DNA of 64,000 bases from Parasteatoda lunata (Eukaryota > Arthropoda > Arachnida > Araneae > Theridiidae): NCBI GenBank assembly GCA_949128135.1, contig OX421973.1, positions 95,866,245 through 95,930,244 of the forward strand. Reading direction: 5' to 3'. The position numbers and the translations under genes were made by a program. The notes under the pieces were generated by a model, which worked only from the letters and a program-made list of their open reading frames with translations, was not told the DNA's origin and did not search any database. Shown one piece after another: positions 24,401 to 36,560 of this stretch. Each line of letters starts with the position of its first letter. Position 1 is the first letter of the stretch.

Positions 24401-25695
24401 TTTCTTTAGTTTTTTTTACATTATATTATTTTTCAGATGTGTTTTTCGATATTCTAGACGGTCATGCATGTTGGAAATTTTTTTTTAATTAGGAAAATGG
24501 GAAAAACTGGAAAAATCTGGGAAAATCAGTTTATTTGTTATTTTTCGACTCCTTTTGCAACATATTAGGTAGTTTATCATGCATAAGGTGTTCTGTGTAT
24601 AAAATCGAGCATCTTTCTTTGATAAAGAACACTTTTTGGAATAATAATAAAAAAAAATTAAAAAAAAGTCGAAATGTCGAGAATAAGGTTCAGGCTTCGA
24701 GACCTCCTAGCTCCCTTTAATATTGAGTCATAATTTTCAAACTCGGTCCCAAGATAGGCCTCTATGGTCCAATCATGCCTGTTGAAGGAAATTTTTATAT
24801 GTTAATTAGGAGGGCCCCAGTTGGGCCCTAAAGGTCTATTGCGTAGGTCACCAAGAAAGGGCTTTTGAAGCGAAATTGTTTCTTTCTTTTCGTACCACCT
24901 TGGTCTGGTGGTAGGACACTTGACTGGCAAGTCAAGACTGGAGGGAGGGGTCAGGGGTTCAAAACCCAGCTGGAGACACCTTTTTCAAAAAATTCCTTTT
25001 TATTCTTTCTTTAGTTTTTTTTGCATTATAATATTTGTTAAATGTGTTTTTCAATATTCTAGAGGGTCATGCATGTAGGAAAGTTTGTTTTTAATTAGGA
25101 AAATGGGAAAAACTGGAAAAATTTAGGAAAATCAGTTTATTTGTTATTTTTCGACTCCTTTTGCAACATTTAAGGTAGTTTATCATGCATAAGGTGTTCT
25201 GTGTATAAAATCGAGCATCCTTCTTTGTTAAAGAACACTTTTTGGAATAATAATAAAGAAATTTAAAAAAAGTCGCAATGTCGAGAATAAGGTTCAGGCT
25301 TCGAGACCTCCTAGCTACATTTAATACTAAGATATAATTATCAAACTCGGTCTCAAGGTAAGCCTCTATGGTCCAATCATGCCTGCAAAAGGAAATTTTT
25401 ATATGTTAATTAGGAGGCCCCAAGTGGGGCCCTAAAGGTCTATTGCGTAGGTCACCAAGAAAGGGCTTTTGAAGCAAAATTGTTTCTTTCTTTTCGTACC
25501 ACCTTGGTCTGGTGGTAAGACACCTGACTGGCAAGTCGAGACTGGAGGGCGGAGTCGGGGGATCGAATCTCAGCTGCGGACACTTTTTCCAAAAAATTTC
25601 TTTTTTTTCTTTCTTTAGTTTTTTTTACATTATATTATTTTTCAGATGTATTTTTCGATATTCTAGACGGTCATGCATGTTGGAAATTTTTTTTT
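21469..25695 (+). repeat. Higher-order repeat 2, 7-mer copy 1 (4227 bp)
   Basis: Seven monomers (7 x 603.9 bp) repeated at +4227 bp with very few differences. One is a clustered patch at about 24831-24944 that differs at many sites from the matching 29058-29171 while the flanks are nearly identical. The patch in the second copy resembles 18175-18305, which suggests conversion from another unit. Confidence 0.93.
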
Positions 25696-28600
25696 TTAAT
25701 TAGGGAAATGGGAAAAACTGGAAAAATCTAGGAAAATCAGTTTATTTGTTATTTTTTGACTCCTTTTGCAACATTTTAGGTAGTTTATGATGCGTAAGGT
25801 GTTCTGTGTATAAAATCGAGCAATTTTCTTTGTTAAAGAACACTTTTTGAAATAATAATAAAAAAAATTTAAAAAAAGACGAAATGTCAAGAATAAGGTT
25901 CAGGCTTCGAGACCTCCTAGCTCCTTTTAATATTAAGTTATAATTTTCAACCTCGATCCTAAGGTAGGCCTCTATGGTCCAATCATGCCTGCCGAAAGAA
26001 TTTTTTATATGTTAATTAGGAGAGCCCCAGTGGGGCCATAAATGTCTATTGCATAGGTACCCGAGAAAGGGCTTTTGAAGCGAAATTCTTTCTTTCTTTC
26101 CGTGCTGCCTTGGTCTGGTGGTAGGACTCCTGACTGGAAAGTCCAGGTTAGAGGGAGGAGTTGGGGGTTCGAATCCCAGCTTTGCCACTTTTTAAAAATA
26201 TTCCATTTTTTTCTTTCTTTTGTCTATTTTACATTATATTATTTTTTAGAAGTGTTTTTCGATGTTCTGCAGAGTCCTGCATGTAGGAAATTTTTTTTTA
26301 AATGGGAAAATAGGAAAAAACGGGAAAAATCTAGGAAAATCAGTGTATTTGTTATTTCTCGACTCTTTTTGTAACATTTTAGGAACTCTATCATGCATAA
26401 GGTGTTCTGTGTATAAAATCGAGCATCCTTCTTTGTTAAAGAAAATTTTTTGGAATAATAATAAAAAAATTTTTAAAAAAGTTGCAATGTCGAAAATAAG
26501 GTTCAGGCTTCGAGACCTCCTAGCTCCCTTTAATATTGAGTTATAATTTTCAAACTCGGTCTCATGGTAGGCCTCTAAGGTCCAATCATGCCTGCCGAAG
26601 GAAATTTTTATATGTTATTTAAGAGGGCCCCAGTGGGGCCCTAAAGGTCTATTGCGTAGGTCACCAAGAAAGGGCTTTTGAGGCGAAATTGTTTCTTTCT
26701 TCTCGTACCACCTTGGTCTGGTGGTAGGACACCTGACTGGCAAGTCGAGACTGGAGGGAGGGGACGGGGGTTCGAATCTCAGCTGCGGAAACTTTTTCAA
26801 AAAAATTTCTTTTTTTCTTTCTTTAGTGTTTTTTTACATTATATTATTTTTCAGATGTTTTTTTCGATATTCTAGAGGGTCATGCATGTAGGAAATTTTT
26901 TTTTAATTAGGAAAATGGGAAAAACTGGAAAAATCTAGGAAAATCAGTTTATTTGTTATTTTTCGACTCCTTTTGCAACATTTTGGATAGTTTATCATGC
27001 GTAAGGTGTTCTGTGTATAAAATCGAGCAACTTTCTTGGTTACAGAACACTTTTTGAAATAATAAAAAAAAAATTTTAAAAAAGATGAAATGTCGAGAAT
27101 AAGGTTTAGGCTTCGAGACCTCCTAGCTCCCTTTAATATTAAGTTAAAATTTTCAAACTCGGTCTCATGGTAAGCCTCTATTGTCCAATCATGCCTGCTG
27201 AAGGAAATTTTTATATGTTATTTAAGAGGGCCCCAGTGGGGCCCTAAATGTCTATTGCATAGGTAACCGAGAAAGGGCTTTTGAAGCGAAATTGTTCCTT
27301 TTTTTCCGTACCACCTTGGTCTGGTGATAGGACACCTGACTGGCAAGTCCAGACTGGAGGGAGGGATCAGGGGTTCGAAACCCAGCTGGGGACACTTTTT
27401 CAAAAAAATTTCTTTTTTTTCTTTCTTTAGTTTTTTTTAGATTATATTATTTTTAAAATGTGTTTTTCGATATTCTAGAGGGTCATGCAGGTAGGAAATG
27501 TTTTTTAATTAGGAAAATGGGAAAAACTGGAAAAATCTAGGAAAATCAGTTTATTTGTTATTTTTCGACTCTTTTTGCAACATTTTAGGTAGTCTATCAT
27601 GCATAAGGTGTTCTGTGTATAAAATCGAGCAAATTTCTTGGTTACAGAACACTTTTTGAAATAATAAAAAAAAAAAATTTAAAAAAGTCGCAATGTCGAG
27701 AATAACGTTCAGGCTTCGAGACCTCCTAGCTCCCTTTAATATTAAATTAAAATTTTCAAACTCAGTCTCATGGTAGGCCTCTATTGTCCAATCATGCCTG
27801 CCGAAGAAAATTTTTATATGTTAACTAGGAGGCCCCCAGTGGGGCCCTAAAGGTCTGTTGCGTAGGTCACCGATAAAGGGCTTTTGAAGCAAAATTGTTT
27901 CTTTCTTTTCGTACCACCTTGGTTTGGTGGTAGGACACCTGACTTCAAGTCGAGACTGGAGGGAGGGGTCGGGGGTTCGAATCCCAGCTGCAGACACTTT
28001 TTCAGAAAAATTTCTTTTTTTTCTTTCTTTAGTTTTTTTTACATTATATAATTTTTTAGATGTGTTTTTCGATATTCTAGAGGGTCATGCAGGTAGGAAA
28101 TTTTTTTTTAATTAGGAAAATGGGAAAAACTGGAAAAGTCTAGGAAAATCAGTTTATTTGTTATTTTTCGACTCTTTTTGCAACATTTTAGGTAGTTTAT
28201 CATGCGTAAGGTGTTCGGTGTATAAATTCGAGCAACTTTCTTTGTTAAAGAACACTTTTTGAAATAATAATAAAAAAGATTTAATAAAAGACGAAATGTC
28301 GAGAATAAGGTTCAGGCTTTGAGACCTCCTAGCTCCCTTTAATATTAAGTTATAATTTTCAAACTCGGTCCCAAGGTAGGCCTCTATGGTCCAATCATGC
28401 CTGCTGAAGGAAATTTTTATATGTTAAATAGGAGGGCCCCAGTTGGGCCCTAAAGGTCTATTGCATAGGCAACCGAGTAAAGGCTTTTGAAGCGAAATTG
28501 TTTCTTTTTTTCCGCACCACCTTGGTCTGGTGGTAGCACACCTGACTGGCAAGTCGAGACTGGAGGGAGGGGACGGGGGTTCGATTCTCAGCTGCGGACA

Positions 28601-29922
28601 CTTTTTCAAAAAAAATTCTTTTTTTTCTTTCTTTAGTTTTTTTTACATTATATTATTTTTCAGATGTGTTTTTCGATATTCTAGACGGTCATGCATGTTG
28701 GAAATTTTTTTTTAATTAGGAAAATGGGAAAAACTGGAAAAATCTAGGAAAATCAGTTTATTTGTTATTTTTCGACTCCTTTTGCAACATATTAGGTAGT
28801 TTATCATGCATAAGGTGTTCTGTGTATAAAATCGAGCATCTTTCTTTGATAAAGAACACTTTTTGGAATAATAATAAAAAAAAATTAAAAAAAAGTCGAA
28901 ATGTCGAGAATAAGGTTCAGGCTTCGAGACCTCCTAGCTCCCTTTAATATTGAGTCATAATTTTCAAACTCGGTCCCAAGATAGGCCTCTATGGTCCAAT
29001 CATGCCTGTTGAAGGAAATTTTTATATGTTAATTAGGAGGGCCCCAGTGGGGCCCTAAAGGTCTATTGCATAGGCAACCGAGTAAGGGCTTTTGAAGCGA
29101 AATTGTTTCTTTCTTTACGTACCACCTTGGTCTGGTGGTAGGACACCTGACTGGCAAGTCTAGACTGGAGGGAGGGGTCAGGGGTTCAAAACCCAGCTGG
29201 GGACACCTTTTTCAAAAAATTCCTTTTTTTTCTTTCTTTAGTTTTTTTTGCATTATAATATTTGTTAAATGTGTTTTTCAATATTCTAGAGGGTCATGCA
29301 TGTAGGAAAGTTTGTTTTTAATTAGGAAAATGGGAAAAACTGGAAAAATTTAGGAAAATCAGTTTATTTGTTATTTTTCGACTCCTTTTGCAACATTTTA
29401 GGTAGTTTATCATGCATAAGGTGTTCTGTGTATAAAATCGAGCATCCTTCTTTGTTAAAGAACACTTTTTGGAATAATAATAAAGAAATTTAAAAAAAGT
29501 CGCAATGTCGAGAATAAGGTTCAGGCTTCGAGACCTCCTAGCTACATTTAATACTAAGATATAAATATCAAACTCGGTCTCAAGGTAAGCCTCTGTGGTC
29601 CAATCATGCCTGCAAAAGGAAATTTTTATATGTTAAATAGGAGGCCCCAAGTGGGGCCCTAAAGGTCTATTGCGTAGGTCACCAAGAAAGGGCTTTTGAA
29701 GCAAAATTGTTTCTTTCTTTTCGTACCACCTTGGTCTGCTGGTAAGACACCTGACTGGCAAGTCGAGATAGGAGGGCGGAGTCGGGGGTTCGAATCTCAG
29801 CTGCGGAAACTTTTTCAAAAAAATTTCTTTTTTTTCTTTCTTTAGTTTTTTTTACATTATATTATTTTTCAGATGTATTTTTCGATATTCTAGACGGTCA
29901 TGCATGTTGGAAATTTTTTTTT
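25696..29922 (+). repeat. Higher-order repeat 2, 7-mer copy 2 (4227 bp)
   Basis: Near-identical second copy; module cores at 26112, 26715, 27318, 27921, 28524, 29129 and 29733. A third copy starts at 29923 and stays alignable through the B-type unit whose module core is at 30339 before diverging. Confidence 0.93.
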
Positions 29923-32573
29923 TTAATTAGGGAAATGGGAAAAACTGGAAAAATCTAGGAAAATCAGTTTATTTGTTATTTTTCGATTCCTTTTGCAACA
30001 TTTTAGGTAGTTTATGATGCGTAAGGTGTTCTGTGTATAAAATCGAGCAATTTTCTTTGTTAAAGAACACTTTTTGAAATAATAATAAAAAAAATTTAAA
30101 AAAAGACGAAATGTCAAGAATAAGGTTCAGGCTTCGAGACCTCCTAGCTCCTTTTAATATTAAGTTATAATTTTCAACCTCGGTCTTGAGGTAGGCCTCT
30201 ATGGTCCAATCATGCCTGCCGAAGGAATTTTTTATATGTTAATTAGGAGAGCCCCAGTGGGGCCATAAATGTCTATTGCATAGGTACCCGAGAAAGGGCT
30301 TTTGAAGCGAAATTGTTTCTTTCTTTCCGTGCTGCCTTGGGCTGGTGGTAGGACTCCTGACTGGGAAGTCCAAGTTAGAGGGAGGGATTGGGGGTTCGAA
30401 TCCCAGCTATGCCACTTTTTTAAAAAAATTCCATTTTTTTCTTTCTTTTGTTTATTTTACATTATATTATTTTTTAGAAGTGTTTTTCGATGTTCTGCAG
30501 AGTCCTGCATGTAGGAAATTTTTTTTTTAAATGGGAAAATAGGAAAAAACGGGAAAAATCTAGGAAATTCAGTGTATTTGTTATTTCTCGACTCTTTGTG
30601 TAACATTTTAGGAACTCTATCATGCATAAGGTGTTCTTTTTATAAAATCGAGCATCCTTCTTTGTTAAAGAAAACTTTTTGGAATAATAATAAAAAAAAT
30701 TTTTAAAAAGTTGCAATGTCGAAAATAAGGTTCAGGCTTCGAGACCTCCTAGCTACATTTAATATTAAATTAAAATTTTCAAACTCGGTCTCATGGTAGG
30801 CCTCTATGGTCCAATCATGCCTGCAAAAGGAAATTTTTATATGTTAATTAGGATGCCCCCAGTGGGGCCCTAAAGGTCTATTGCGTAGGTCACCAAGAAA
30901 GGGCTTTTGAAGCGAAATTGTTTCTTTCTTTTCGTACCACCTTGGTCTGGTGGTAGGACCCCTGACTGGCAAGTCGAGACTGGAGGGAGGGGACGGGGGT
31001 TCGAATCTCAGCTGCGGACACTTTTTCAAAAAAATTTCTTTTATTCTTTCTTTAGTTTTTTTACATTATATTATTTTTCAGATGCTTTTTTCGATATTCC
31101 AGAGGGTCATGCATGTAGGAAATTTTTTTTTAATTAGGAAAATGGGAAAAACTGGAAAAATCTAGGAAAATCAGTTTATTTTTTATTTTTCGACTCCTTT
31201 TGCAACATTTTGGATAGTTTATCATGCGTAAGGTGTTCTGTGTATAAAATCGAGCAACTTTCTTGGTTACAGAACACTTTTTGAAATAATAATAAAAAAA
31301 TTTTTAAAAAAGTCGCAATGTCGAGAATAAGGTTCAGGCTTCGAGACCTCCTAGCTCCCTTTAATATTAAACTAAAATTTTCAAACTCGGTCTCATGGTA
31401 GGCCTCTACTGTCCAATCATGCCTGCTGAAGGAAATTTTTATATGTTAATTAGGAGGGCCCCAGTGGGGCCCTAGATGTCTATCGCATAGGTAACCGAGA
31501 AAGGGCTTTTGAAGCGAAATTGTTTCTTTCTTTCTGTACCACCTTGGTCTGGTTGTAGGACACTTGACTGGCAAGTCGAGGTTGGAGGGAGGGGACGGGG
31601 GTTCGAATCCCAGCTTCGACCACTTTTTCAAAAAAATTTCTTTTTTTTCTTTCTTTAGTTTTTTTTACATTATATTATTTTTTAAATGTGTTTTTCGATA
31701 TTCTAGAGGGTCATGCATGTAGGAAATTTTTTTTTTAATTAGGAAAATAGGAAAAACAGGAAAAATCTAGGAAAATCAGTTTATTTGTTATTTTTCGACT
31801 CCTTTTGCAACATTTTAGGTAGTCTATCATGCATAAGGTGTTCTGTGTATAAAATCGAGCAACTTTCTTTGTTAAAGAACACTTTTTGAAATAATAAAAA
31901 AAAAAATTTAAAAAAGACGAAATGTCGAGAATAATTTTCAGGCTTCGAGACCTCCTAGCTCCCTTTAATGTTAAGTTAAAATTTTCAAATTCGGTCTCAT
32001 GGTAGGCCTCTATGGTCCAATCATGGCTGCCGAAGGAAAGTTTTATATGTTAATTAGGAGGGCCCCAGTGGGGCCCTAAATGTCTATTGCATAGGTAACC
32101 GAGAAAGGGCTTTTGAAGCGAAATTGTTTCTTGCTTTCCGTACCGCCTTGGTCAGGTGGTAGGACACCTGACTGGCAAGTCGAGGTTGGAGGGGGGGACG
32201 GGGGTTCGAATCCCAGCTTCGACCATTTTTTCAAAAAAATTTCTTTTTTTTCTTTCTTTAGTTTTTTTTACATTATATTATTTTTTAAATGTGTTTTTCG
32301 ATATTCTAGAGAGTCATGCATGTAGGAAAATTTTTTTTTAATTAGGAAAATGGGAAAAACTGGAAAAATCTAGGAAAATCAGTTTATTTGTTATTTTTCG
32401 ACTCCTTTTGCAACATTTTAGGTAGTCTATCATGCAGAAGGTGTTCTGTGTATAAAATCGAGCATCCTTCTTTGTTAAAGAACACTTTTTGGAATAAGAA
32501 TAAAAAAAATTAAAAAAAAGTCGAAATGTCGAGAATAAGGTTCAGGCTTTCGAGACCTCCTAGCTCCCTTTAA

Positions 32574-35020
32574 GGCCCTTTCTACGCTGACGGACAAGTC
32601 AAATTGAAGAAGCTATGGGTGGGAGAAAGGGAGGAATAGGCGTGGACATTAGTGGACATAGGGGGAGGAGATATACTGAGCGACCATGGAAGTCCGGGTT
32701 ACATTTTTTGGCAAAACTCACAATATTTAAAGGGTGCGCCAAAAATAGATCACGCGACTATACTTATTACTTTTTTACTATTTTTGGTGTATTGGTCGGA
32801 GGTAGTGTGATTCCTTGTTACTCCTCTTATTTATTTAATTATTTTTACACCATTCATATTTCGTCATCATTCTAAATATTGGTAGTATCAAATAAAATTT
32901 AAAATAATGTATGACACTGTTTTTTATTCCTTCATATTAGGAATCCTTTAAAACATTTACTCTACTCCAGAAAAAGACTTATTAACCAGACTATTAATAT
33001 TTATAAAATAATAATTTTGTATAAATTATTTTGGGGCCTTCAATCTTCTTTCCGCGAATCCCCAACAGTAAATAAATATTACAGCCTCGATATCATTTTG
33101 AATTTTCTTTTACTCACGTAACTATGTAATATAGCGTGTATATAGTCATTAAATCTCCGAATATTTCAGACCATATTTTACATTAGAATTAAAGTGCGCA
33201 TGGGTTTTACTTAACGGGGGACAATTAACTTGCATTTAATGGTGATCCTAAAGGTATATTTAAAGGATTATTTTATATTTCTGATGTTATTGAAAAATGT
33301 GAAAACTGTAGTTTCCATGATTCACGACAAATAAATCTTAATGTCTTTCCCTACATTATCTTGGAGTTTCAAATAGATTTTTTTTTTCAAATAATTAATT
33401 TTTTTCTTATTTAATATATTGTTCGTGTTTTGATAAAGTAGAAAGCATAATTAGTGTAATGCAGACGGACAGTAAGTTCGGATCTTTGAGTTGTTGAGAT
33501 TTTAATTAAATGCACGAGACATTAGTGGACATAGGGATATATCATTTTTCTTTTTGTTCCTTTACATTGACTCACATTTTTCAGACACTTTTCCACATTA
33601 TCTACGTGTCAGTCGCTTTTTCTTTTTTTTTCTCCTAGCTTATAAAAAGATATTTTTTACAAGGTCATCTATTGATATGACCAAGCCTTTACATTACTTT
33701 TACTTTTGAAAAAAAAGAAAAAATTAAATATTTCAAATACATAACTGCTTTACAAATTACTATTGACAATAAACAAATTACTAATTATGCCAATAAAAGC
33801 TACTGTTACATTTGGAATTACTAAGTGCTTTTTATTTCTTACATTTGCAATGACGCAAGTTTGCTTCTACGATTGTAATACTGAAATCCGTGACCACCCA
33901 AGTTTGAATCCTTTCAAGAGCCATTCTCTTAGACTTATTCACTGGAACTTCATTCGATGATATAGAAGCTTCGTTACAGACAGAAAATACACCTGTTAGT
34001 CCCTTTTTCAAATTACGTATAATCACTAGTTTATTACTTTTACCGTAATACATAAAAAGAAATAAAAGTGAATAGTAATAAAGAAGAGAAATTGTGGTTT
34101 CTAGGTGTTTATAATGATAGCAATTTAACTACTCTCTGTTTCCTCTAGCAATAAAACTGGTTTTAATGAATTCAGTCTTACTTTCCTGAGTTCGATAAAG
34201 TTTATACATTCTAATGCATCTTCTTTTTTAACTTCAATTTTAACAAGGTTTGTGTTTCTGAAAATATATTATAAGTATTGTACAATAATTCATATGATAT
34301 TTTCTAATCATTGCTCTCCTTACACTGTAAAAGAAAAGAATCGTTTTTTTTTTATTACGATAATCAATTATTATTATTTTATTAATTTCTATCCACACAG
34401 TTGCCACATTTTTGGAAGTAAACAGACAAAATTTTCCTGTAACAAAACACTGCAGAAAATAATTGTACATACCAGATATTTTCCGTAGTTCAGAGAATGG
34501 TTGACACTAATACACGAACGGCCGAGAAATTCGACATGAAGGTGGCTGCGTACCCTGACTTGCATAATGAAATAGATTATTTTCGTGATTTTCTATATAT
34601 TGAAAACCGTAACGTTAGAAAGAATAGTCGTAGTAATTCCCCCCTCCCCCCATATTGAAGTTCAGAGGCACATAAATATCATAAGGAATGAAAACTGTTA
34701 TAATGTATCGTATTATTTGTTGCCGCTTTCACACCAAAGTTTCTTAGATTTAAATCTGAAAAAATCAGATTTGATTACAGATATAATTTCTTAGCAGAAC
34801 GAAAACTGTGTCTTCGGTCAGAAATTTTCTAATAGGAAGTCAAAGCTATTCCAACCATTATCGAATTTGGAACTATTTATGGAAAGAAAAAATTTCAATA
34901 TTTTATGTATAAGGAACATGTTTTTTTTCTTTATTTTTAAAAGAAAAAATATTACGCAATATGCAATTTTAATGAAATATATCAATGGTTACTGATGGCA
35001 TGTGTTCAGAAAAATACAGC
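32574..35020. other. AT-rich DNA without recognisable genes
   Basis: No convincing coding frame. The first ~200 bp are more GC-rich (GACGGACAAGTC, GGGAGAAAGGGAGGAATAGG). The 19-mer GACATTAGTGGACATAGGG occurs at 32645-32663 and again at 33518-33536, each preceded by a GACGGACA-like motif, so the element's left end may be partly duplicated. The rest is AT-rich with short T and A runs. Confidence 0.5.
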
Positions 35021-35064
35021 CAGATCATTATAGCCGTAGATCATTAAATCAGATAATTATAGCC

Positions 35065-35224
35065 ACGGATTTGCCCGAAATGGATTTGCACATGGAAAAA
35101 TTATACAAATTAACAAAGAATTTATTTAGTAAATACTTTTGGCAACGGATTTACCCGAAATGGATTTGAACATAGGAAAATTATATAAATTAACAAAGAA
35201 AATTTTATTAAATATATCCACACA
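35065..35224. repeat. Direct repeat, two copies, 80-bp period
   Basis: ACGGATTTRCCCGAAATGG starts at 35065 and 35145, and about 70 bp of each copy align with scattered differences. It lies just beyond the 3' end of the broken reverse transcriptase (read on the minus strand), so it may be part of that element's 3' region. A shorter duplicated motif (ATTATAGCC) precedes it at about 35028 and 35056. Confidence 0.75.
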
Positions 35225-35235
35225 AAAAAATACGA

Positions 35236-36560
35236 TTACTTCAATGATTTTATATAGAATTTTATTACTTTAGTTGGGTATCCATTGTTTTTTATCAAAT
35301 TTTGAAAGAGTTTATCGATTTGTTTTTTGGATAAAGAAATATTACTACATATTTTTTTTAATTCTATTCATCTCATTAAAAGTGGTATATAAATAGATGC
35401 TCCTAGAAACATTAGAATTCCAAGTAATTAGTTTATTTATATTAAAATTAAAATCATTTTGTTTTATCGTATAAATCAACAATGCAGATATTTTCATCTT
35501 TTATACAACCTAAATCCAAAAAATTGAAATTAATAGTATCATCATGATTACGAAGCACGATTAATTCCTCGGGGTAAATATCATTTCATAAAATAGTATA
35601 ATCTTGAAAATTAAAGATTATTAAGTCATCAATATATCTAAAAATAGATTTAATACTAAGAGTATAATTGTTTTCATAATAATGCAAAAATAAGTTACAA
35701 TTAGATCCTTGTGGTATTCCATCAATTTGAAGAAAAATATCCTTTCCATTGTAAAAATAATTATTAAAAAGACAAAAATGAATCAGAATTTCCAGATAAT
35801 CAAAATCGCAACAAAGAATATTTTTAAAATCATAGTAATAATTCAAGAGGACATCTTTTAGTTTAAAAAGGGGAATGCTATTGAAAAGATCCTGGAAATC
35901 AAAAGTCGCAATAAAATTAATTTTATTATGTTTAATGAATTCTAAAATCGGTTGATTGATAGTGATAATCCAAGAGAAACCTTCTTTAGAAATATTGTTA
36001 ATAATTTTATTTAAGTAGTTAGAGAAAATGGTGCCAGGTTTAGTTAGATAAGTATTAGATCCACATGTGATAGTTCTAAGTTTCACAGGAATTTAATGAA
36101 ATTTAGGACTGATAATTAAGTAAGGAAATTGTATATTACTAATTTTAATTTTTAATCTCTTATACAAAGCTAAAATTTTTTTAATGACAATATTATTATT
36201 GAAATTACTAAGTTTAAAATTTTTACTATTTTTTAATTTCGTATTTAAAAGTTCAGCATAGTATTTTTTACAGAAGATAGCATAATTATTGTTAGCTTTG
36301 TCTATAGGAGTAATAACAAAATTTTTTTGAAGTTGCTTAGTTGATTGAACAATATTGGAAAAATTTGTTGGATTGTTACCCTTATTTAAATTATCCTTAT
36401 TATTGAAAACAAGGTTTTTAAAGACACCCCATTTCCATTCTGTTAGCATACCTAAAGGTAAAGAGAATCTATTTGATATCTTTAAACAAAAACTATTAAG
36501 ATCATGGGTCTAAATTTTGTGCCTTTTATCATTAAATTCCTCCTATGTGAAGAAAATTTG
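35236..36560 (-). pseudogene. Broken reverse transcriptase, Penelope-like
   Basis: Read on the minus strand, two open parts (36449-36093 and 36086-35586) lie in one frame separated by a single TAA at 36095-36093. The upstream part has FVITPIDKANNNYAIFCKKYY and ends at SPKFH; the downstream part opens with KLRTITCGSNTYL. Palm motifs are visible: FDFQDLFNSIP (motif A region), GIPQGSN (motif B) and FRYIDDLIIFN (YIDD catalytic motif). A second stop (TGA, 35588-35586) precedes an alignable tail (YPEELIVLRN, DLYDKTK), then frameshifts, with LITWNSN and SKKQIDKLFQNL recognisable in other frames down to 35236. The spacing between GSNC and LHYYE looks short, suggesting an in-frame loss. No endonuclease domain was found. 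Penelope-like is my best family guess; another retroelement reverse transcriptase is possible. Confidence 0.75.

Larger units (their letters stand above)
1..32573 (+). repeat. Left satellite array, ~603-bp monomer, 54 units
   Basis: Head-to-tail tandem array with no strand switches. The A-box core (GGTCTGGTGG or close variant) starts at 191, 795, 1395, 1997, 2601, 3205, 3799, 4403, 5008, 5610, 6213, 6807, 7412, 8016, 8620, 9223, 9826, 10428, 11021, 11624, 12227, 12820, 13423, 14027, 14631, 15251, 15844, 16448, 17052, 17657, 18262, 18867, 19470, 20073, 20676, 21279, 21885, 22488, 23091, 23694, 24297, 24902, 25506, 26112, 26715, 27318, 27921, 28524, 29129, 29733, 30339, 30944, 31546 and 32150: 54 copies, mean spacing 603 bp. 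Units differ by point changes, homopolymer length and a few short indels. The window opens inside a unit, so the array continues leftwards. The right end is cut cleanly at TTAA (32570-32573) by the inserted block. No unit contains a long conserved reading frame. Confidence 0.97.

Noticed and set aside
1..32573. CRISPR-like or rDNA-spacer array
   Set aside because: The period is about 603 bp with no short repeat/spacer pattern, and no rRNA sequence is visible. The context is eukaryotic.
1..32573. Tandem LTRs of a retrotransposon (TATAAAA plus AATAAA in each unit)
   Set aside because: No TG...CA termini, primer-binding site, polypurine tract or coding interior are seen; the motifs are only about 50 bp apart in very AT-rich DNA.
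33763..34794. Open frames of 65-78 codons at 33763-33960, 34252-34488 and 34585-34794
   Set aside because: Short, AT-driven composition, no motif, and overlapping frames on the other strand of equal length.
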